Assembly: GCF_000282335.1 (NCBI RefSeq)
Contig: NZ_AKJM01000051.1
Span: 20,333-84,332, forward strand
Origin: Pseudomonas sp. GM48
GTDB taxonomy: Bacteria; Pseudomonadota; Gammaproteobacteria; Pseudomonadales; Pseudomonadaceae
Direction of reading: 5' to 3'
Length of the DNA: 64,000 nt
Both the position numbers and the translations under genes were made by a program. The notes under the pieces are model-generated. The model did no database searches. It was not told the DNA's origin and was given only the letters and a program-made list of their open reading frames with translations. Shown here piece after piece: positions 58,418 through 64,000 of this stretch; position 1 is the stretch's first letter; every line of letters begins with the position of its first letter.

Positions 58418-59725
58418 ATGCTGACTTTCCTTGGCTTCGCCATGGTCATCACGTTCATGTTCCTGATCATGACCAAGCGCCTGTCCGCGCTGATCGCCCT
58501 GATCATCATTCCGATTGTCTTTGCCCTGTTCGGTGGTTTTTCGCCGAAGATCGGCCCGATGATGCTTGAAGGCATCACCAAGCTTGCGCCAACCGGCGTG
58601 ATGCTGATGTTCGCTATTTTGTACTTCGCCCTGATGATCGACTCCGGCCTGTTCGACCCGGCCGTGCGCAAGATCCTCAAACTGGTCAAGGGCGACCCGT
58701 TGAAAGTTTCGGTCGGCACCGCCGTACTGGCGCTCGTCGTTTCCCTCGATGGTGACGGCGCGACCACTTATATGATCTGCGTGGCGGCCATGCTGCCGCT
58801 CTACAGCCGTATCGGCATGAGCCCGCGGATCATGGCCGGCCTGATCATCCTCGCCGGTGGCGTGATGAACATGACCCCATGGGGCGGCCCGACCGCTCGC
58901 GCTGCCAGCGCGTTGCATGTGGACCCGTCCGACATCTTCGTACCGATGATTCCTGCGATGTTGGCCGGTGTGGTGGCGATCCTGGTCATTGCCTACTTCT
59001 ACGGCAAGCGTGAACGTGCACGCCTGGGTGAACTGCACCTGGTGGGTGATGAAATCGACCACAGTGAAATCAGCGTTTCGCAGTTCCCGGATGCCCGTCG
59101 TCCGAAGCTGATCTGGTTCAACGGCGCCCTGACCCTGGCCCTGATGGGCACCCTGATCGCCGGCCTGCTGCCGTTGCCGGTGCTGTTCATGGTGGCGTTC
59201 AGTATTGCCATGATCGTCAACTATCCTTGCCTGCAACAGCAGAAGGATCGCGTCGCGGCTCACGCCGGTAGCGTGTTGGCGGTGGTCGGGCTGATCTTTG
59301 CGGCCGGTATCTTCACCGGTATCCTGACCGGCACCGGGATGGTCGACGCCATGTCGAAAAGCCTGCTGGCGGTGATTCCGGACTTCCTCGGCCCGTACCT
59401 GGCGGTGATCACTGCTCTGGTCAGCATGCCGTTCACCTTCTTCATGTCGAACGATGCATTTTATTACGGCGTGTTACCGGTTCTTGCCGAGGCCGCCAGT
59501 CATTACGGTATAACCGCGGTGGAAATGGCACGTGCCTCGATCGTCGGTCAGCCCGTCCACCTGTTGAGCCCGCTGGTTCCATCGACCTACCTGTTGGTGG
59601 CCCTGGCCGGTATCGACTTCGGTGACCACCAGCGCTTCACACTCAAGTGGGCAGTGCTGGTTTGTATCTGCATACTGATTGCTGCTTTGCTATTGGGGAC
59701 TTTCCCGATGTTCAGCACTCTATAA
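58418..59725 (+). CDS. CitMHS-family citrate:metal/proton transporter
   Basis: 435-residue inner-membrane carrier with about 12 hydrophobic helices. The family motif VVSLDGDGATTYMI and SNDAFYYGVLPVLAEA are present. CitMHS proteins import citrate complexed with Mg2+ or Ca2+. ATG at 58418 preceded by CTGGAG. It stands alone with a terminator hairpin after it. Confidence 0.88.
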   Translation: MLTFLGFAMVITFMFLIMTKRLSALIALIIIPIVFALFGGFSPKIGPMMLEGITKLAPTGVMLMFAILYFALMIDSGLFDPAVRKILKLVKGDPLKVSVGTAVLALVVSLDGDGATTYMICVAAMLPLYSRIGMSPRIMAGLIILAGGVMNMTPWGGPTARAASALHVDPSDIFVPMIPAMLAGVVAILVIAYFYGKRERARLGELHLVGDEIDHSEISVSQFPDARRPKLIWFNGALTLALMGTLIAGLLPLPVLFMVAFSIAMIVNYPCLQQQKDRVAAHAGSVLAVVGLIFAAGIFTGILTGTGMVDAMSKSLLAVIPDFLGPYLAVITALVSMPFTFFMSNDAFYYGVLPVLAEAASHYGITAVEMARASIVGQPVHLLSPLVPSTYLLVALAGIDFGDHQRFTLKWAVLVCICILIAALLLGTFPMFSTL

Positions 59726-59744
59726 GCCCAAGACTCACCACTTC

Positions 59745-59780
59745 GGGTCCAGGCTTCGCTGTTTGAAGCCCGGGCCCTTT
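59745..59780 (+). terminator. Hairpin after the citrate transporter
   Basis: Long stem GGGTCC-A-GGCTTC / GAAGCC-C-GGGCCC with a 7-base loop, then only TTT. A moderate terminator. Confidence 0.6.
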
Positions 59781-59810
59781 GTGGTTTAACAATCGCTCAA
59801 AGGAATACAC

Positions 59811-60578
59811 ATGGAATGGCTGACCAACCCTGAAATCTGGGTTGCCTTCTTTACCCTGACCGCCCTGGAAATCGTCCTGGGTATCGATAACATCATCATG
59901 ATTTCGATCCTGGTCAGCCGCATGCCCAAACACATGCAGGCGCGCACCCGGATTTTCGGTCTGGCGCTGGCGATGGTCACGCGGATTCTATTGCTGCTGT
60001 CGATCACCTGGGTCATGCGCCTCACCGCCGACCTGTTCGTGGTATTCGGCCAGGGTATTTCCGGACGCGACCTGATCCTGTTCTTCGGTGGTCTGTTCCT
60101 GCTGTGGAAAAGCTCGCAAGAGATGTACCACGCGCTGGAAGGTGAAGACGAAACCAGCGACGAGCCAAGCGGCAAGGGCGGTAATTTCCTCTATACGATC
60201 GTCCAGATCGCGATCATCGACATCGTGTTCTCCCTGGACTCGGTGATCACCGCAGTCGGCATGGTCTCCCACGTGCCGGTCATGGTCGCGGCGATCATCG
60301 TGGCCGTGCTGGTGATGATGTGGGCTTCCGGCACCATCAGCGAGTTCATCGACAAGCACCCGTCGCTGAAGATGCTGGCGCTGTCGTTCCTGTTGATTGT
60401 CGGTACTGTGCTGATTGCCGAATCCTTCGACGTGCATGTGCCAAAAGGCTACGTCTACTTCGCCATGGCGTTCTCGCTGGCGGTGGAAGCGATCAACATC
60501 AGGATGCGCACCGCCATCGCGAAAAAGAAGAAACAGCAGGATCCGGTGAAACTGCGCAAGGACATTCCGGGCCAGTAA
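59811..60578 (+). CDS. TerC-family integral membrane protein
   Basis: 255 residues, about seven to eight helices. TerC signature ALEIVLGIDNIIMISIL near the N-terminus and a second acidic motif IIDIVFSLDSVITAVGM. Members such as Alx/MeeY export manganese. Known yybP-ykoY riboswitches upstream of such genes were looked for in the 85-bp leader and not recognised. C-terminus is a basic tail (KKKKQQDPVKLRK). Confidence 0.87.
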   Translation: MEWLTNPEIWVAFFTLTALEIVLGIDNIIMISILVSRMPKHMQARTRIFGLALAMVTRILLLLSITWVMRLTADLFVVFGQGISGRDLILFFGGLFLLWKSSQEMYHALEGEDETSDEPSGKGGNFLYTIVQIAIIDIVFSLDSVITAVGMVSHVPVMVAAIIVAVLVMMWASGTISEFIDKHPSLKMLALSFLLIVGTVLIAESFDVHVPKGYVYFAMAFSLAVEAINIRMRTAIAKKKKQQDPVKLRKDIPGQ

Positions 60579-60580
60579 CC

Positions 60581-60682
60581 CTGTAGGAGCGAGCTTGCTC
60601 GCGATGGACTCGAGTGCTCCGCGTTAACCTCGTAAACACGCGTTTTCGTTAACGACCATCGCGAGCAAGCTCGCTCCTACAT
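60581..60682. repeat. REP doublet (GTAGGAGCGAGCTTGCTCGCGATGG type)
   Basis: Inverted copies at 60581-60606 and 60656-60680 immediately after the TerC gene. Confidence 0.85.
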
Positions 60683-60688
60683 AAAATC

Positions 60689-60709
60689 GGGGCCTTCGGG
60701 CCCCTTTTT
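60689..60709 (+). terminator. Terminator after the TerC gene
   Basis: Stem GGGGCC/GGCCCC with loop TTCG followed by T5. Confidence 0.85.
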
Positions 60710-60884
60710 CATGCCTGCGTGAACACGGTTTCATGACGGTTTTGTTTCAATCCCTTCTTTGGCTGTGCGATGCTGGCGCGCAGACCGTTAGCCAACTACA
60801 GCTTAAGTACAGAACGAAGAACGTAGAACGTCGCGCGGTACCGTCAACTTGCTCCTTTGGGGCGCTACACCACAGGGGGTCATT
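60710..60884. other. Gap before the Na/Pi cotransporter
   Basis: 175 bp, presumably the promoter of the next gene. No convincing open frame, operator or RNA gene was recognised. Confidence 0.35.
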
Positions 60885-62543
60885 ATGCTCACCCTGCTCA
60901 ATTTACTTTCTGCCGTGGCCCTGCTGATCTGGGGCACGCACATCGTCCGAACCGGCATCCTGCGGGTCTACGGTACCAATCTGCGCCATGTCATTGGCCA
61001 GAACGTGTCCAAACGCTGGTTGGCTTTCGTCTCGGGGATCGTCGTGACGGCGATGGTCCAGAGCAGCAACGCCACTGCCATGCTCGTCACTTCCTTCGTC
61101 GGCCAGGGCCTGATGGCGCTGACCCCGGCGCTGGCCACCATGCTTGGCGCGGACGTCGGTACAGCGCTGATGGCGCGGGTGCTGACGTTCGATCTGTCGT
61201 GGCTGTCGCCGTTGCTGATTTTTGTCGGGGTGATTTTCTTTCTGTCGCGCAAGCAGACCCGACTCGGACAGATGGGCCGTGTCGCCATTGGCTTGGGGTT
61301 GATCATTCTGGCGCTGCAACTGATTGTCGAAGCGGCGCATCCGATTACCCATGCCAAAGGCGTGAAAGTGATTTTCGCCTCGCTCACCGGTGACATCCTG
61401 CTCGACGCCCTGGTTGGCGCGCTGTTCGCGATGATTTCCTATTCCAGCCTGGCCGCTGTGCTGCTGACCGCGACCCTGGCCGGTGCCAACGTGATCAGTC
61501 TGCCGGTGGCCATCGGGCTGGTGATCGGCGCCAATATCGGCAGCGGTGTACTTGCCTTCCTCAGCACCAGCATGCAGAACGCCGCCGGGCGCCAAGTGGC
61601 GCTGGGCAGCCTGCTGTACAAACTGATTGGTCTTTTATTGATCATTCCGGTGCTCGATCCGCTGGTGCACTGGCTCGATGGCTTCGATTTCAGCCCTCAG
61701 GAAATGGTCATTGGCTTTCACCTGCTCTACAACACCGCGCGCTGCCTGATCCTGCTGCCCAGCATCGATCCGATGGCCAGGTTTTGTGCCTGGGTGCTGC
61801 CGGAGCGCCTGCAGGCCAACGGCATGGCCAAGCCCCGGCATCTTGACCCCACGGCGTTGGTCACCCCCGGTTTGGCGCTGGCCAACGCGGCCCGGGAAAC
61901 CCTGCGCGTGGGCGATCTGATCGACAGCATGCTCGAAGCCATGCTCGACGTATTGCGCGGCAAGCAAACCGCCGTCACCCAGGAAATACGCCGCCTGACC
62001 GACGATGTGGAAGCGCTCTACAGCGCGATCAAGTTGTATCTGGCGCAAATGCCCCGGGAAGATCTCAGCGATCAGGACAGCCGGCGCTGGGCGGAAATCA
62101 TCGAACTGGCGATCAACCTGAAACTCGCCAGCGACTTGATCGAACGCATGCTGCGCAAGATTCAGCAGCAGAAAACCTCGCAGCGCCGGTCGTTTTCCGA
62201 AGTCGGGCTGGACGAATTGACCGGGCTGCATACTCAATTGATTTCCAGCCTGCGGCTCGGGATGTCGGTGTTTCTCAGCGGCGACCCGGAAAGTGCCCGG
62301 CAGCTGGTGCGTGAAAAACGTCGTTTCCGTGCACAGGAACGGCGCCTGGCCCATGCTCATGTCAGCCGTTTGCAACGTAAAATCGTGCAAAGTATCGAAA
62401 CCAGTTCGTTGCACCTGGAGCTGATCGCCGACATGAAGCGTCTGAATTCACTGTTTTGCAGCAGTGCCTACGTAGTGCTGGAAACATCGGACACCGGCGC
62501 GCTGGTGGTCGACGATTTGAGCGACATCACGCATTCACCCTGA
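60885..62543 (+). CDS. Na+/phosphate cotransporter (PNaS/NptA family) with PhoU-like tail
   Basis: 552 residues. N-terminal half has two Na/Pi repeats with QSSNATAMLVTSFVGQG and the mirrored SYSSLAAVLLTATLAG; the C-terminal part (from about residue 340) is a helical PhoU-like cytoplasmic domain. ATG at 60885 is chosen over an upstream in-frame CTG/TTG because it gives the family N-terminus. It probably transports phosphate, but could carry another anion. Confidence 0.88.
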   Translation: MLTLLNLLSAVALLIWGTHIVRTGILRVYGTNLRHVIGQNVSKRWLAFVSGIVVTAMVQSSNATAMLVTSFVGQGLMALTPALATMLGADVGTALMARVLTFDLSWLSPLLIFVGVIFFLSRKQTRLGQMGRVAIGLGLIILALQLIVEAAHPITHAKGVKVIFASLTGDILLDALVGALFAMISYSSLAAVLLTATLAGANVISLPVAIGLVIGANIGSGVLAFLSTSMQNAAGRQVALGSLLYKLIGLLLIIPVLDPLVHWLDGFDFSPQEMVIGFHLLYNTARCLILLPSIDPMARFCAWVLPERLQANGMAKPRHLDPTALVTPGLALANAARETLRVGDLIDSMLEAMLDVLRGKQTAVTQEIRRLTDDVEALYSAIKLYLAQMPREDLSDQDSRRWAEIIELAINLKLASDLIERMLRKIQQQKTSQRRSFSEVGLDELTGLHTQLISSLRLGMSVFLSGDPESARQLVREKRRFRAQERRLAHAHVSRLQRKIVQSIETSSLHLELIADMKRLNSLFCSSAYVVLETSDTGALVVDDLSDITHSP

Positions 62544-62586
62544 ACGTCCACAGTTGCCTGAAGTCTGTTGAACTTACGCTGGCCGT

Positions 62587-63975
62587 ATGGAACCCGTTAT
62601 GCGTTGTCTGTTGTTCGCCTGCCTGTTGCTTGGTGCATTCCCGTCATTCGCCCTGGATCGCTTTCAGGTCGAGGGCTACACCCTGCGCAACGGTCTGCAG
62701 TTGCTGCTCAAGCCCGGCACCGACCGCGGGCATGTGGCGATCCGGCTGGTGGTCGGCGTTGGCCTGGACGATTTCAACTGCGAAGAAAAGGAGTTGCCGC
62801 ATCTACTGGAGCACCTGCTGTTCAGCGGCATCGACGCCAGCGGCGAAGGCGGCCTGGAAGAGCGCATGCAGGCCTTGGGTGGTGAGTGGAACGCCTACAC
62901 CAGTAACGCCGATACGACTTTCGTCATCGAGGCGCCGGCGAAAAACCAGCGCAAGGTGCTCGACCTGCTGCTGGCGCTGCTGACCCAGACCCGCTTCGAC
63001 GACTACGCGATCAACGCTGCCAAACAAGTGGTCGAGCGTGAAGACGGCGGCCACTACTCGCACCTGCAACGCTGGCTCGATCGTCAGGACCTGGGCCACA
63101 CCGCCAGCAACCAGCTGGCCGTGGAGCTAGGCCTCAAATGCCCGGAGCGTGCGCAAGTCGACGACCTGACCCGTGAACAACTGGAGCAGGTGCGCAAGGA
63201 CTGGTACGCGCCGAACAACATGACCCTGATTGTGGTCGGCGATCTCGACAAGTTGCTGCCGGCCTATCTGGAGCGGGCGTATGGCGCGCTGGAAGCGATC
63301 ACCCCCGGCGAGCATCCGCCGCTGCCGCAAATCCAGGTCAGCGCCGCCCATGAGCGCACTCTGGTTCACGGTCTTGTCGGCAACGGTGCCAAGTTGCACT
63401 GGCTGGTGCCGGAGCCGGTCCTGGAGGACGAACACGACGTAACCTTCGATTTGCTCAAGGATTATCTGGATTGGGCGCTCTATCGCCAGTTACGCCTGGC
63501 TCACGGTTTGTCCTACGGCCCGTGGGCGGAACGCGAGGTGTTCGGCGGCGTCGGTTTCATGAGCCTCAATGCAGACCTTGAGCGCGACGACGTGCCCGAG
63601 GCCGAACAAGTGCTCGATGACTTGAAGGCCGGGTTGCTCAAGGATGGCCTCAAAGCCGACACCTTCGATCGCCTCAAACAGGCCGCCATTGCCCGCCAGG
63701 CCTGGGCTGTACAAGGCAACAGCGCGTTGGCCGACTATTACTGGAGCGCCATCGGCGACTACGAGGACGGCCAATTCGCCAACCCGGCCCGGGAGCTGCA
63801 AGCCGTGACGCTGGAGGAGGCGAACAAGGTCATGCGTGAATTGCTCCTGCAACCGGGGTATTTGCGGATCGAGAAGGCGTTGTTCAGTTATGACCAGTTG
63901 ATGTGGTTGGTGGTTGGGGTGTTGGGGTCGAGTGTGCTTGGGCTGCTGGGTTGGCGCTTCAGCCGTAGGCGTTAA
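62587..63975 (+). CDS. Membrane-anchored M16-family zinc metallopeptidase
   Basis: 462 residues. Signal peptide (MRCLLFACLLLGAFPSFA), the inverted zinc motif HLLEH (HxxEH) at about 75-79, catalytic downstream Glu in VVEREDGGHY, and the inactive M16 C-terminal domain. It ends with a membrane helix (LMWLVVGVLGSSVLGLLGW) and a basic tail, so it is likely periplasmic and anchored in the inner membrane. Substrate unknown. Confidence 0.88.
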   Translation: MEPVMRCLLFACLLLGAFPSFALDRFQVEGYTLRNGLQLLLKPGTDRGHVAIRLVVGVGLDDFNCEEKELPHLLEHLLFSGIDASGEGGLEERMQALGGEWNAYTSNADTTFVIEAPAKNQRKVLDLLLALLTQTRFDDYAINAAKQVVEREDGGHYSHLQRWLDRQDLGHTASNQLAVELGLKCPERAQVDDLTREQLEQVRKDWYAPNNMTLIVVGDLDKLLPAYLERAYGALEAITPGEHPPLPQIQVSAAHERTLVHGLVGNGAKLHWLVPEPVLEDEHDVTFDLLKDYLDWALYRQLRLAHGLSYGPWAEREVFGGVGFMSLNADLERDDVPEAEQVLDDLKAGLLKDGLKADTFDRLKQAAIARQAWAVQGNSALADYYWSAIGDYEDGQFANPARELQAVTLEEANKVMRELLLQPGYLRIEKALFSYDQLMWLVVGVLGSSVLGLLGWRFSRRR

Positions 63976-63982
63976 CCCGATC

Positions 63983-64000
63983 CTGTGGCGAGGGAGCTTG
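63983..64000. repeat. REP half, cut by the window end
   Basis: CTGTGGCGAGGGAGCTTG matches the start of the GTGGCGAGGGAGCTTGCTCCCGC type seen at 41561 and 51761. Confidence 0.75.

Noticed and set aside
59726..59810. yybP-ykoY manganese riboswitch before the TerC gene
   Set aside because: The 85-bp leader is taken up by the previous gene's terminator hairpin, and the conserved riboswitch loops were not found.

Overview
The window is the replication-origin region of a Pseudomonas chromosome, most likely of the P. fluorescens group. The evidence is the gene order (glmS, glmU, atp operon, parBA, rsmG, mnmG, mnmE, yidC, rnpA, rpmH, dnaA, dnaN, recF, gyrB, then plsC, gmhB, glyS, glyQ, tag, lpxL, trkA, rsmB, fmt, def, dprA, tsaC, qor, hemF, aroE), the high GC content, and eight paired REP palindromes of the three kinds common in this group. 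No rRNA, tRNA or CRISPR array was seen.

Left edge (1-5090): an accessory region sits next to the 3' end of glmS, the classical Tn7 attachment site. It holds an operon-like set of genes: a partial AurF-type di-iron N-oxygenase, a ferredoxin-type reductase, a class I glutamine amidotransferase, an antibiotic-biosynthesis-monooxygenase-fold protein and a DegT/DnrJ-type aminotransferase. Between it and glmS lie a tnsA fragment (Tn7-type endonuclease) and the last codons of an IS transposase. I read this as a decayed Tn7-like island carrying part of a biosynthetic cluster for a nitrogen-oxidised metabolite, continuing beyond the left edge.

Core left arm (5091-24828, all minus strand): glmS and its DeoR-type regulator, glmU, the complete ATP synthase operon atpIBEFHAGDC, the chromosome partition pair parAB, rRNA/tRNA modification genes rsmG, mnmG and mnmE, and yidC/yidD. 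A dense DnaA-box region lies between mnmG and mnmE. rnpA and rpmH follow, then the main oriC (25374-25939).

Core right arm (25940-34634): dnaA, dnaN, recF, gyrB, with two parS sites inside recF, then a two-component system whose kinase lacks a large extracytoplasmic domain. Next come phospholipid, LPS, aminoacylation, repair and K+ uptake genes (plsC, gmhB, glyS, glyQ, tag, lpxL, trkA), rsmB-fmt-def, a secreted protein that appears to have lost its LysM domain, dprA, tsaC, qor, hemF and aroE.

Right part (51908-63975): a SulP transporter, a choline-O-sulfate module (betC, choX, divergent LysR regulator), a DOPA-dioxygenase-like protein, a GFA protein, a CitMHS citrate transporter, a TerC-family membrane protein, a Na/Pi cotransporter and an M16 metallopeptidase.

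Across the window at least 32 perfect copies of the 9-bp DnaA box were counted by eye, far more than chance, with gaps over the atp operon, over dnaN-recF-gyrB and over the last 7 kb.
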